Below, one piece after another: positions 1-11,380 of a DNA stretch of 64,000 nucleotides; positions within the stretch are counted from its first letter, which is position 1, and each line of letters opens with the position of its first letter. Origin of the DNA: Crotalaria pallida (taxonomy: Eukaryota; Streptophyta; Magnoliopsida; Fabales; Fabaceae). The notes beneath the pieces are model-generated. The model searched no databases. It was given only the letters and a program-made list of their open reading frames with translations, and was not told the DNA's origin. Position numbers and translations under genes: made by a program. Location: the NCBI GenBank assembly GCA_037953625.1, contig CM075653.1:103395639-103459638 (forward strand), in the 5' to 3' direction.

Positions 1-484
1 ACTGAATAAGAGATTTCCTTAAGAGAAAGATAAAGGTTTGGATAATGCGACGATTGCATTGCATCCTCATGCATCTTGCATAATTATATGTTGTATTGTT
101 GTGCTGTGAATGTGTATTGTTGTATGCTTGTATTGTCTTAATATTTTGCCTATCGTAAACCCACACCGTCGACGATGCGTCGTTCGGAATGCTTACTCTC
201 TCTGTCTTCACCCTTCCTTGTGGACTTCTGTGATGATGTCCACAGGCGACAGAGTAAGTAGATTATATTGGGAGTCGGCGCTTCAAGTATTAGCCTACGA
301 AGACAAGACCGAGATGGAGTCTCGAAAGAGAAGAAGGTCAAGTTCGGCTCGAGGACTCGATGGTTGATGATTCGACTCTTCCAAGGAGTATTGCGTTGGG
401 CGGAGGTCTACTGTCTTGGTATCTATGTCCAAGTATTGTACTCCCTTACCAGGTAGACATCATTAGCTGCATCCACATGTGCAC
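1..484 (+). mobile_element. Element X LTR, 3' part (duplicated block)
   Basis: This stretch aligns nearly base for base with 30467-30950 and with 13195-13680, both inside X LTRs. It stops at the same point as 30950, where the Y LTR begins, while the uninterrupted X LTR at 13680 continues into other sequence. It is therefore the left part of a duplicated X/Y/S composite and not an independent X insertion. Short frames here (for example 110-367) recur in all three copies but lack domains and are probably chance. The left end lies outside the window. Confidence 0.85.
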
Positions 485-696
485 TGATCGAGGCCGTACC
501 CGATCAAAATAAAAGGGGTTTAATTCTGTAGTACTAGGAAGGTGATCCTAGGTCGTTTCCCAGCGAATATCGGTCTAGGCAAAGTATCAAACACGTAGTG
601 TGCAGTAAATTGGGGGGGTTTTTGTATGTATCAAATGTGAAGAACAAAAAGAAAAACAGAATATAAAAACTAAGAAAATCAGAAACAAAAAGCGGG
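485..696 (-). mobile_element. Element Y (Athila-type) LTR terminal fragment, copy 1
   Basis: The 212 bases start TGATCGAGG and match 30951-31161 and 63239-63450. At 63239 the same sequence is the inner end of a minus-strand LTR next to a tRNA-Asp-type primer site, which sets identity and orientation. The fragment stops abruptly at Sirevirus reverse-transcriptase sequence with no LTR end between, so this is a deletion junction. Copy 30951-31161 has the same junction. Confidence 0.85.
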
Positions 697-1934
697 CAAT
701 CATGAAATTCACTTTATATCAAATGGATGTTAAAAGTGCTTTCTTGAATGGGTTTATAAATGAAGAAGTGTATGTCAAACAACCCCCCGGTTTTTAAAAT
801 AGTGAATTTCCAAACCATGTGTATAAATTGAAAAAGGCACTCTATGGATTGAAACAAGCTCCTAGAGCTTGGTATGATCGATTGAGTTCCTTTCTATTAG
901 AAAACAAGATTCAAAGAGGGAAGGTTGATAATACACTATTTATTTATAAAACCAAAGATGACATATTGTTAGTACAAATTTATGTTGATGATATCATTTT
1001 CGGTGCTACTAACGTGTCTCTTTGTAGAAAGTTCTCAAATTTGATGAAAAAGGAATTTGAAATGTCAATGATGGGAGAACTCAAGTGCTTCCTAGGCTTA
1101 CAAATAAATCAAGTCAAGGAGGGGATATTTGTGCATCAAGGGAAATATTGCAAAGAGCTCCTTGAGAAATTCGGATTGGACAAGTGCAAGGAAGCCCACA
1201 CTCCAATGAGCACATCATGCTATCTAGACAAGGATGAACAAGGTACACCGGTTGATGTTAGTAAGTATAGGGGTATGATAGGTAGTCTCCTATATCTCAC
1301 TGCATCTAGACCGGATATTATGTTTAGTGTATGCATGTGTGCTAGATTTCAAGCTAATCCTAAAGAATCTCACCTATCGGCAGTTAAACATATATTTAAG
1401 TATCTAAAAGGAACAATTAACACTGGTTTATGGTATCCTGCTGATGCCAATCTTAGTTTAGTTGGTTACTCGGATTCCGACTTCGCGGGATGCAAGCTTG
1501 ATCGCAAAAGCACCAGTGGTACTTGCCATTTCTTGGGAAGTTCATTGGTGTCTTGGTTTTCGAAAAAGCAAGCTTGTGTTGCCCTTTCTACCGTCGAAGC
1601 GGAATATATCGCAGCCGGTAGTTGTTGTGCTCAACTGTTATGGATGAAACAAAAATTATCGGATTTTGGTTTGAAACTTGAAAATATTCCGATTAGATGC
1701 GATAAAACGAGTGCAATCAATTTGACTAAGAATCCGGTGTATCACTCAAGAACTAAACACATTGAAATAAGATATCACTTTTTAAGAGATCATGTACAAA
1801 AGGGTGATTGCACAATTGAATTTGTTAGTACCACAAATCAATTAGCCGACATTTTTACAAAACCTCTACCAAGGGACACCTTTTATCATATTAGGAGAGA
1901 ACTTGGTATTTTAGATGAAGCTAATATAGGCTAA
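697..1934 (+). pseudogene. Truncated Sirevirus pol: RT and RNase H (copy 1)
   Basis: Ty1/copia reverse transcriptase and RNase H, homologous to 31162-32399 and 40355-41593. The first part of the RT, and all protease, integrase and gag, are missing. The frame from 702 has a TAA stop at 795-797 where the sister copies have GAA, and the long open stretch is 819-1934. The RT active site YVDD is present (IYVDDIIFGATN), as are the copia RNase H segments YSDSDFAGC and ADIFTKPL near the end. One RNase H residue differs from the sisters: STVEAEY here, STAEAEY there. It belongs to the block duplicated from 30467-32850 and cannot be functional without its upstream domains. Confidence 0.9.
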
Positions 1935-2385
1935 TTGCATTGTGTGTCATTTTTGGAAAATCACCATATTAGTCTTACTCTAATGTGTTATTGATTCTTA
2001 GTTAAATTGTCCTTGATGATATTTAAAATTGTATGTGTTAATTGTGTGTGATTCTGTACTATATTCCAAGTTGGTAGAGAAGCATTTGTGTTTGATTTGT
2101 GTTTGGTCTTTTAAAACTGAGTTTTTACTTTCTGTTCTGTCAAAATACTCGAGTTTTTCCAAAAATACTCGAGTATATTAATTCAAAATTAAATCAGTTT
2201 TAAATTGAAAAAGTTTTTAATCAGGGTCTGATAAAAATACTCGAGTGTTTTTCAAAACACTCGAGTCTTTCGAAACCCCCAATTTTTGAACTTTCAGACC
2301 AAACTCGAGTATTTTCCAAAAACTCGAGTATTTTGCGTTTTCCTGAAATTTGAACTTTCGGACCAAACTCGAGTTTTTCAGTATT
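1935..2385 (+). repeat. Sirevirus S post-pol region with ACTCGAGT palindromes (copy 1)
   Basis: Non-coding sequence after the RNase H stop, equivalent to 32400-32850 and 41594-42045. From about 2146 it carries closely spaced copies of the 8-base palindrome ACTCGAGT. The region breaks off near 2385 inside this array and joins W integrase sequence. The short string TTTTG/TTGTG at the join suggests microhomology. Confidence 0.8.
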
Positions 2386-2550
2386 TTGTGTACTAGAGCA
2401 GGCTGGTAGTTGGGAGCAGTTGTTACCCTTGATGGAGTTTACCTACAACAACAGCTTTCACGCTAGTATTGGCATGGCACCTTTTGAGGCACTCTATGGT
2501 AGAAAGTGTAGAACGCCTCTTTGTTGGTTCCAGATTGGGGAGAACTTGTT
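2386..2550 (+). pseudogene. Integrase remnant of the upstream W copy
   Basis: About 55 codons matching the integrase tail at 8567-8731: residues around LLPLMEFTYNN, ASIGMAPFEALYGRKC and TPLCWFQIGENLL. It breaks into the W LTR-like repeat at exactly the same point as the downstream copy, so both copies share one ancestral deletion of the integrase C-terminus. It is the left residue of a tandem W array whose first copy lost everything upstream. Confidence 0.88.
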
Positions 2551-2558
2551 GAACGAAG

Positions 2559-2592
2559 TTCGCTTAAGCGAGTAGGCTCTCGCCTAAGCGAA
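2559..2592. repeat. Inverted repeat with a CTTAAGCG core
   Basis: Arms TTCGCTTAAGCGAG (2559-2572) and CTCGCCTAAGCGAA (2579-2592) pair over 14 positions with one G-T wobble around a six-base loop. The left arm is itself almost palindromic. The same structure occurs in the right W repeat at 8740-8773. Confidence 0.75.
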
Positions 2593-2789
2593 AATGGATT
2601 GAACTTAGGAATCATAATTAAAAAGGGGAAAGTAATGTGAACTTTGAATGTGAAATTATGTTGAACAATTGATGAAATAATTATTGTGCAATACATGTAT
2701 ACTTGGTCATGGTTAAATTAGGATTATTGGTTGGAAAGGAAAAATGGTAACATGGATAGTGTGTATTTATGTGTTTATTGAATTGGCAT

Positions 2790-3050
2790 GGATTATGGTT
2801 ATGATTGTTAATAATAAAGTATTTATTTGTGCTTATTTGAAAAGGGTAATCTTTATGCACTTAAGTGAATTGGAATGGATTATGATTATGATTGTTAATA
2901 ATAAAGTATGTATTTGTAATTATTTGAAAAGGGTAATATTTATGCACTTAAGTGAATTGGAATGGATTATGATTATGATTGTTAATAATAAAGTATGTAT
3001 TTGTAAATATTTTAAAAGGGTAATTGTTGTGAAATGAATATGGATGGGTA
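2790..3050 (+). repeat. 87-bp tandem repeat, about 3 units, in the W LTR
   Basis: Units start at 2790, 2877 and 2964 with GGATTATG(G/A)TTATGATTG and proceed through AATAATAAAGTA and GAAAAGGGTAAT. The spacing is 87 bases. The right W repeat has the same three units from 8971. Because 87 is a multiple of three, the array gives a 97-aa open frame of repeated peptides, which I regard as an artefact. Confidence 0.85.
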
Positions 3051-3644
3051 TATTAGATTATAGGAAAATAAAGGAAAACGGTTATAAATGCTAATTGTGG
3101 AATGTGACCTTAAAGGGGAGCAATTGAAAATGTGTGTTGGAATTATATGCTTGATTATTTGGAAGTGGTTATTTATTTGTATTCATTGGAAATTTAGAAG
3201 TATTTATGGGAAATGAATTGTGATAAGCTAGAATGAGTTAAGCTCATGTATGTTGTTGAGTATTAATGGAAATTATGTTAATGGCTATATTAATGAATTG
3301 GACTGTTGGTTAATTTAAATAGTAAAGGTAACTAAAGTGGAAACTGATCAGTGGGGCCCGGAACACTAGGTACCCGGCTAGGTGTTCCAATTACCTGTTA
3401 GGGCCAATTACCTGCCAGGCCAATTACCCATCAGGCCAAACCGCCCTGTAGGCGCCGGGTGACCCACAGGATCAGTTTTCCACACCAATAATTGGAATAA
3501 TTAATGAATTGGTAAAAGTATATAGTCCTACAGGTGATGGTCTGGATGGGTGTAAAGTCCTGGGCAGGTGTTCCAAGTCCCTAGACAGGTGTGCCAATTA
3601 CCTAGCGGGTATCCAAATCCTAGTGGTGTACGGTAAAAATGGAA

Positions 3645-3899
3645 GTGTTTGCAGATCACTGTCTCTGGTTGCTTACACCGTGTGTGTAGATCTCTGCTTG
3701 GGGTTACACACATGAATGGAAAAAGGATTAATGGAAAAGTAAAAATAAAAAGGGAAGTTTATGTAGATCTGTGGTTGAGATTACATAAACATGATGGAGT
3801 GTATGCAGATCACTGTCTGTGGTTGCATACACAGTGTGTGCAAATCACTGTTTGTGGTTGCATACACCGTGTGTAGATCTCTGTTTGGGGTTACACACA
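3645..3899. repeat. Hairpin array in W LTR: fixed 16-nt loop, varying stems
   Basis: Six units at 3645-3678, 3681-3711, 3757-3790, 3799-3832, 3834-3867 and 3869-3899. Each has a loop close to GATCnCTGnnTGnGGT. The stems differ but pair: GTGTTTGCA/TGCTTACAC, TGTGTGTA/TACACACA, GTTTATGTA/TACATAAAC, GTGTATGCA/TGCATACAC, GTGTGTGCA/TGCATACAC and GTGTGTA/TACACAC. Right-hand equivalent at 9826-10081. Confidence 0.8.
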
Positions 3900-4710
3900 C
3901 TAATGGAAAATGGATAAAGGCAATGGACATAAATATGGAAAATGATTAAAAGCAATGGAAATGAATATAAAAAGGGATGAAAGAAAGGGAAAGGAACATT
4001 TATATTGGATAAGGTCATGTAACTAGAACGTAAATATGTAATTGTGATAGGAAATGAGCATGTTGGAAAAATGTTGATTGTGACTAAGTTTGCAAATGAT
4101 ATGTGTTGTGACTTTACTACTTGTGTTTGGCCTAGTGGGTTTATTATGATTATATGGAAACTGCAATTTTATTTCATGTGCAATGCTCACTCCCATACTA
4201 TCTTTGAGGTACAGAGATTGAGTTAGCACAGCCGCCGGCCAAGCAGGAGTGCTCTCCTTCACAGGGAGAGTAGGGTTATGGGGATTAGATATTTTGATTT
4301 TGACTTCAGCCTCCGTTTATTTGGATGTATATGAGCTTTATATGATTTTTTTTGGTTGGGGCTCAGGGTAGTTCTTTTGTGCAGGGTTTATGATTCTTTT
4401 TTAGCATAGTTGTTGTTATGGCCTCTTGATTTACATACTTAATATTTTGCTGGCACTCTGACACACTAATGTTTTACACTTGAGCCCAAGGGGCAACTAT
4501 GCGATGCTTATATAATTACATTTGAGCCCTGCTGGCTCTTGTTGATTTAATATAAATGTGTTTATCAGGTTGAAGATTTTGGAAAGTCCGAAAAACAGAC
4601 AAAACTCCGTCCGTTTGACGGATGATTTTACTAAACTAAAAAGGAATTTTTAAGTACTCATTTTTAATACTTGGGAATTAAGGATAGAATTCATTTGGAT
4701 GTTACACTTA

Positions 4711-4722
4711 TGGTATCAGAAC
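4711..4722 (+). other. W primer-binding site (tRNA-iMet type)
   Basis: TGGTATCAGAAC lies four bases after the LTR end at 4706. It matches the usual plant initiator-tRNA-Met primer site TGGTATCAGAGC with one change near its end. Confidence 0.85.
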
Positions 4723-4883
4723 AGTTTCCCTCGGCCTTTGGAGTATGAACTCACTACTTTTATGGTTACTCACCGATCGAGTAACCCAATCACTTAGTTA
4801 GTGTTTAAGTGAAGTTGTAGGATATTAGTAGTTTTATTTAATTGTGCTGTCATTAACTTGTTGTCTCTCCATGACTCAACAGT

Positions 4884-7800
4884 ATGGCAGGGAGACGGGC
4901 TGACAATGACAGAATTGCTGCAATACTTGAAACTCTGGTTCAATTGCAGCAGAACCAAGCCCAAGTTCAGCAGCAACAAGCGGATAATCTTGCAAATCTG
5001 CAGCAGAATCAAGCCCAGAACATTGCTGCAGCTGCAGCAGCTGCTGCAGCCGCACTTCAGCCTCCTCCGCCACCACTAGTGGAGATTGACTGGATGGGCC
5101 GCTTTAGAAAAAGCGATCCACCGAAGTTTGAAGGGGGTTACAATCCCGATGGAGCTCAAAGATGGCTCCAGGAGATGGAGAAGGTGTTTCGCTCACTGCA
5201 GCCACCGGGTGATCAGTATATGCGACTAGTGGAGTATGTTCTGATGGGTGAGGCGGAACATTGGTGGGACCAACAGAGGAGAGGTTTGGAAGCAGCTCAT
5301 GAGCTTATTTCATGGGATCTTTTTAAGGTCCGTTTTCTGGGAAAGTACTTCCCGGAAAATGTAAGGAGGGAGAAGGAAGTGGCTTTCCTTGAGCTGAAAC
5401 AAGGGAACCTCAGTGTTGGAGAGTATGCAGCTCAATTCGAGGACCTCATTCGCTATTCGGGCAGCTATCGAGATGCGGATGAACGCACTAAATGTATCAA
5501 GTTTGAAGCTGGTCTCCATCCCAAGATCAAGACTGTTTTTGTCTATCAAGGAATTTCTAATCTCTCTCAACTGGTGAATATGACCAGTGCTTATGAAGAT
5601 TCTCTCAAGCAGGAACAAGCAGAGGAGCGAAGTAGGGCATCTCAGAAATTGTCTGGTCCTATTAGGGGCAAGGGTCCGATGCAGAGATCTGGTCCTTATT
5701 CTAATCCTAGGCCTTCAGTCCCTAGAGGAGCAGGGCAATCTGCAGTGACACTTGGTCCTGTTCCTACTGGTACACATTGTAGGAAGCCGCACAGGGGTGT
5801 ATGCTGGGCTCAGAGCAGGAATGAAGGGCTTTGTTTCTTATGTGGTCAGCCTGGACACTTTGCAAACAACTGTCCCAAAAGCACAATGAAGAAGGAAGTT
5901 AATGATATTCGGGTGCAGAAAGCAGGTGGCAGTCAACCATTGCAGAAGGGCAAAGTGTATACACTGGATGGAGAAGAGGTGACTGAGGAGGATGAGCTGA
6001 TCCGAGGTACTTGTTTTGTGAACAACATGTCCTGTGGTGTTTTGTTTGATTGTGGTGCATCTCATTCCTTCATTTCTATTGACTGCATGAAGAGACTAGG
6101 GTTGTCCACTGTAGATATGCCGTATAAGTTGTCAGTTTCTACCCCCACAAATTCTTCAGTAGTCACTTCTCAAATGTGCTTGGATTGCCCACTCCGAGTT
6201 TTGGAGCGGGAATTCAGAGTTAACCTCATTTGTCTGCCTCTAACCAAGTTAGATATTATTCTGGGTATGGATTGGATGACTCAGCATAATGTCTTAATTG
6301 ACTGCTGTAAGAAAGCAGTTATCTTTAGTGATGTCGTTCTATCTACCATGGAAGTTGATGAAGTTTCTAATGTGAGTCATATTCCTGTGGTCCGTGAGTT
6401 TCCGGAAGTCTTTTCTACGGAGATTCCTGGATTGCCTCCAAGAAGAGAAGTTGAGTTTAGTATTGATCTGAAGCCTGGTACAGGCCCAATTTCTATCGCA
6501 CCTTACAGAATGGCGCCTCCGGAATTGGAGGAATTGAAGAAGCAGTTGGAGGAGCTATTAGCAAAGGGACTTGTCAGGCCAAGTGTATCACCCTGGGGTG
6601 CTCCTATCCTTTTTGTCAAAAAGAAGGACGGTAGCCTTCGGATGTGCACTGATTACAGGCAGCTGAATGCAGTGACAGTAAAGAACAAGTATCCGCTCCC
6701 TCGCATTGATGATTTGTTGGATCAGTTGAGGGGTGCATCAGTGTTCTCTAAGATTGACCTCCGATCGGGATACCATCAAATCCGTATCCGTGAAGAGGAC
6801 ATTCTAAAAACTGCTTTCAGGACGCGTTATGGGCACTTTGAGTATGTGGTGATGCCTTTCGGATTGACCAACGCTCCTGCAATATTCATGGATTACATGA
6901 ATAGAATCTTCATGCCATACTTGGATTCTTTTGTCATTATGTTCATTGATGACATCCTGATTTATTCTAAGAGTCCGGGTGAACATGAGAAGCATTTGAG
7001 GATTGTACTGCAGGTCCTCAAAGAAAAGCAGTTGTATGCCAAGCTGTCTAAATGTAGCTTTTGGTTAGATGAAGTCCATTTTCTGGGACATGTGATTTCA
7101 GCACAGGGAGTTGCGGTGGATCCCTCCAAGGTGGAAGCGGTGTTAAAGTGGGAGAGGCCCACAACAGTCACAGAAATCAGAAGCTTTTTGGGATTGGCAG
7201 GTTACTAGCGGAGATTCATTGAAGGTTTCTCTAAACTGGCTCTTCCATTGACAAAGCTAACCAGGAAAGATGTCCCTTATCAATGGTCACAGCAGTGTGA
7301 GAGCAGTTTCTTGGAGCTGAAGAAGAGATTGACGAGTTCACCGGTTCTGACATTGCCGGAACCAACCCAACCCTTTGATGTGTATTGTGATGCGTCAAAG
7401 CAAGGCTTGGGTTGTGTACTTATGCAGCAAGGCAAAGTTGTGGCCTATGCATCCAAACAGTTGTGGCAGCATGAGCAGAATTATCCGACTCATGACTTGG
7501 AATTAGCAGCGGTGGTGTTTGCCCTGAAAATTTGGAGACATTATTTGTATGGCACCAAGTTTGAGGTGTTCAGTGACCACAAGAGTCTCCGTTATCTCTT
7601 CGATCAAAAGGAGTTGAATATGAGACAGAGGAGATGGATGGAGTTCTTGAAAGATTATGACTTTCATCTTCAATACCATCCGGGTAAAGCTAATGTGGTG
7701 GTCGATGCATTGAGTCGCAAAACCCTTCATGTTAGCAACTTGATGGTGAAGGAGATGCAACTAATCCAGGAGTTTAGTGATCTCAACTTGAACATGCTGG

Positions 7801-8733
7801 TGAAAGAAAAGAGTATTGTTCTGGAAATGTTGCAGGTTACTAGTGAGCTGATGGATTTGATAAAGGAAAGGCAAGCAGATGATGAAGAACTCCAGAAGTT
7901 GTTAGAAGGAGCAGCAAGTAAAGAGGAACCTGATTTCATCAAGGGTCCAGATGGAATTATCAGGTTCAGAGGTAGAATATGTGTTCCAATGGACTTCCAG
8001 ATTCGGAGAGACATATTGTGGGAAGCTCACCAAACAAAAATGAGTTTCCATCCCGGTACCACAAAGATGTATCAGGATTTGAAGAGGACCTATTGGTGGC
8101 CAGGGTTGAAGACTGATGTGGCAGACCATGTGTCTCATTGCTTGACTTGTCAGAAAGTGAAGATTGAGCACCAAAAGCCAGGTGGTCCGTTGCGATCACT
8201 TGACATTCCGGAATGGAAGTGGGATAGCATAGCCATGGACTTTGTGACAGGTCTACCTAGGACCGCAGCAGGTTGTTATGGTGTATGGGTTGTGGTAGAC
8301 CGTTTAACAAAGTGTGCTCACTTTATTCCGACTAATAAGAAGTACACACTAGAGAAGTTGACACAGTTGTATATTCGGGACATAGTGAAGCTTCATGGTG
8401 TGCCTTCTAGTATTGTGTTCGATCGTGATCCATGGTTTCTATCCAGATTTTGGCAAAGTCTTCAGCAGGCCTTGGGTACTATGTTGAGGTTTAGTACAGC
8501 CTACCATCCTCAAACTGATGGGCAGTCCGAGCGTACTATCCAGACTTTGGAGGATCTGTTGAGGGCTTGTGTACTAGAGCAGGCTGGTAGTTGGGAGCAG
8601 TTGTTACCCTTGATGGAGTTTACCTACAACAACAGCTTTCACGCTAGTATTGGCATGGCACCTTTTGAGGCACTCTATGGTAGAAAGTGTAGAACGCCTC
8701 TTTGTTGGTTCCAGATTGGGGAGAACTTGTTGA
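4884..8733 (+). pseudogene. W gag-pol polyprotein, chromovirus (Tekay-like), broken
   Basis: One reading frame from ATG 4884 to 8756 encodes gag, protease, RT, RNase H and integrase, interrupted by a TAG at 7206-7208 just after the RT (LGLAGY, then the stop where a second Tyr is expected). Gag starts with a Gln-rich and Ala-rich segment (about residues 20-60), then the retrotransposon gag core (WLQEMEKVF, EHWWD, KYFPENVRREKE) and a CCHC knuckle (CFLCGQPGHFANNC, about residue 316). The protease motif is DCGAS where V/Z-type elements have D-S-G. RT has intact FIDD (about residue 686). RNase H has YCDASKQGLG. Integrase has the HHCC finger and a D-D-E core (MDFVTGLP, FDRDPWF, TDGQSERT). The frame runs into LTR sequence after GENLL, so about 180 residues of integrase tail and chromodomain are absent. 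Confidence 0.93.
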
Positions 8734-10888
8734 ACGAAGTTCGCTTAAGCGAGTAGGCTCTCGCCTAAGCGAAAATGGATTGAACTTAGGAATCATAATT
8801 AAAAAGGGGAAAGTAATGTGAACTTTGAATGTGAAATTATGTTGAACAATTGATGAAATAATTATTGTGCAATACATGTATACTTGGTCATGGTTAAATT
8901 AGGATTATTGGTTGGAAAGGAAAAATGGTAACATGGATAGTGTGTATTTATGTGTTTATTGAATTGGCATGGATTATGGTTATGATTGTTAATAATAAAT
9001 TATTTATTTGTGCTTATTTGAAAAGGGTAATCTTTATGCACTTAAGTGAATTGGAATGGATTATGATTATGATTGTTAATAATAAAGTATGTATTTGTAA
9101 TTATTTGAAAAGGGTAATCTTTATGCACTTAAGTGAATTGGAATGGATTATGATTATGATTGTTAATAATAAAGTATGTATTTGTAAATATTTGAAAAGG
9201 GTAATTGTTGTGAAATGAATATGGATGGGTATATTAGATTATAGGAAAATAAAGGAAAACGGTTATAAATGCTAATTGTGGAATGTGACCTTAAAGGGGA
9301 GCAATTGAAAATGTGTGTTGGAATTATATGCTTGATTATTTGGAAGTGGTTATTTATTTGTATTCATTGGAAATTTAGAAGTATTTATGGGAAATGAATT
9401 GTGATAAGCTAGAATGAGTTAAGCTCATGTATGTTGTTGAGTATTAATGGAAATTATGTTAATGGCTATATTAATGAATTGGACTGTTGGTTAATTTAAA
9501 TAGTAAAGGTAACTAAAGTGGAAACTGATCAGTGGGGACCGGAACACTAGGTACCCGGCTAGGTGTTCCAATTACCTGTTAGGGCCAATTACCTGCCAGG
9601 CCAATTACCCATCAGGCCAAACCGCCCTGTAGGCGCCGGGTGACCCACAGGATCAGTTTTCCACACCAATAATTGGAACAATTAATGAATTGGTAAAAGT
9701 ATATAGTCCTACAGGTGATGGTCTGGATGGGTGTAAAGTCCTGGGCAGGTGTTCCAAGTCCCTAGACAGGTGTGCCAATTACCTAGCGGGTATCCAAATC
9801 CTAGTGGTGTACGGTAAAAATGGAAGTGTTTGCAGATCACTGTCTCTGGTTGCTTACACCGTGTGTGTAGATCTCTGCTTGGGGTTACACACATGAATGG
9901 AAAAAGGATTAATGGAAAAGTAAAAATAAAAAGGGAAGTTTATGTAGATCTCTGGTTGAGATTACATAAACATGATGGAGTGTATGCAAATCACTGTCTG
10001 TTGTTGCATACACAGTGTGTGTAGATCACAGTTTGTGGTTGCATACACCGTGTGTAGATCTCTGTTTGGGGTTACACACACTAATGGAAAATGGATAAAG
10101 GCAATGGACATAAATATGGAAAATGATTAAAAGCAATGGAAATGAATATAAAAAGGGATAAAAGAAAGGGAAAGGAACATTTATATTGGATAAGGTCATG
10201 TAACTAGAACGTAAATATGTAATTGTGATAGGAAATGAGCATGTTGGAAAAATGTTGATTGTGACTAAGTTTGCAAATGATATGTGTTGTGACTTTACTA
10301 CTTGTGTTTGGCCTAGTGGGTTTATTATGATTATATGGAAACTGCAATTTTATTTCATGTGCAATGCTCACTCCCTTACTATCTTTCAGGTACAAAGATT
10401 GAGTTAGCACAGCCCCCGGCCGAGCAGGAGTGCTCTCCCTCACAGGGAGAGTAGGGTTATGGGGATTAGATATTTTGATTTTGACTTCAGCCTCCGTTTA
10501 TTTGGATGTATATGAGCTTTATATGATTTTTTTTTGGGTGGGGCTCAGGGTAGTTCTTTTGTGCAGGGTTTATGATTCTTTTTGAGCATAGTTGTTGTTA
10601 TGGCCTCTTGATTTACATACTTAATATTTTGCTGGCACTCTGACACACTGATGTTTTACACTTGAACCCAAGGGGCAACTATGCGATGCTTATATAATTA
10701 CATTTGAGCCCTACTGGCTCCTGTTGATTTCATATAAATGTGTTTATCAGGTTGAAGATTTTGGAAAGTCCGAAAAACAGACAAAACTCTGTCCGTTTGA
10801 CGGGTGATTTTACTAAACTAAAAAGGAATTTTTAAGTACTCATTTTTAATACTTGGGAATTAAGGGTAGAATTCATTAGGATGTTACA
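8732..10888 (+). mobile_element. Element W LTR-like repeat, right copy
   Basis: Matches 2551-4706 with a handful of substitutions by eye. It ends ...GGATGTTACA at 10888 and abuts a Z-like LTR fragment. It contains the second copies of the inverted repeat (8740-8773), the 87-base tandem repeat (from 8971) and the hairpin array (9826-10081). It follows integrase directly with no polypurine tract, because the pol tail and the LTR start were lost together in one deletion. Confidence 0.87.
9826..10081. repeat. Hairpin array in W LTR, right copy
   Basis: Same six units as 3645-3899 with a few substitutions. Some fall in loops (GCAAATCACTG for GCAGATCACTG). Unit 5 here reads GTGTGTGTA before the loop and pairs slightly less well with TGCATACAC. 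Confidence 0.78.
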
Positions 10889-10950
10889 TCTCTTATGGAC
10901 TTGTATTATGGATTTTGGAGATGCACTTGTTGGGACTATGTACTACTTGG

Positions 10951-10985
<35 letters not shown>

Positions 10986-11380
10986 CTTATGTTTATATTT
11001 TAACTATGCATAGTCCTACTCTTTCCGCTCACTCTGATAAAAATAAATTAGCGAATCCGGTCGTATGATTTAAATAGTATTAGTTCTGAAAAAGAAAGAA
11101 TGGATATGCGTCGTCTAATTTCACTATGGCTATACGTTTTCAAAAGCACTGGTGCTATCCGGATTATGAAAAGATTTTCTTAGTTTCACAAACACCGGAT
11201 TCAATACAATGTTTCAAAGGATGCGAATTATTTTCTCCAAGAGCTCCATATTTTGATTGTGCACCCGCCTTAAAAGGAAAATTTTATTTTCACATTTTCT
11301 ATTCAATAACAAGTCCATATATTTATTAAGTAATACGTATTTATTGTAATAATACTTGTATAGTGAAAAAGGGTGTCACA
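10889..11380 (+). mobile_element. Diverged Z-like LTR, 3' end fragment
   Basis: Resembles the last 450 bases of the Z LTRs: TATGGACTTGTATT, TATAG...CTTATGTTTATATT, GCATAGTCC, TTTCCGCT(C/T)ACTCTGAT, GTGCACCCGC, AAAATTTTATTTTCA, and the terminal AGGGTGTCACA at 11380. Divergence from Z is much greater than between the two Z LTRs, so it is an older or different subfamily. W lies directly to its left and X LTR resumes at 11381. The first X bases, TCCTT, are a plausible TSD, but the left end is lost. Confidence 0.75.
10953..10984. repeat. (TA)n microsatellite
   Basis: Sixteen TA dinucleotides inside the Z-like LTR fragment, at the place where the Z LTRs carry a shorter TATATATA run (52742-52750, 60232-60240). 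Confidence 0.9.

Larger units (their letters stand above)
2551..4706 (+). mobile_element. Element W LTR-like repeat, left copy
   Basis: Nearly identical to 8732-10888. The 3' end is clear: it finishes ...TGTTACA and is followed at 4711 by a primer-binding site. The 5' LTR end is not clear, because both copies start inside a deletion junction from integrase, so the true LTR start (expected TGT..) is probably lost. Inside are an inverted repeat (2559-2592), an 87-base tandem repeat (2790-3050), a GC-richer block of short CCAATTACC repeats (3360-3480) and a hairpin array (3645-3899). No credible coding frame. Confidence 0.85.

Noticed and set aside
2744..3037. 97-aa frame with repeated peptide units (also 8925-9218)
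   Set aside because: It is produced by an 87-bp tandem DNA repeat whose length is a multiple of three. There is no start context or homology.
10953..10984. (TA)n run considered as a promoter TATA region
   Set aside because: It is a simple microsatellite expansion in an old LTR fragment. No initiator or coding sequence follows.
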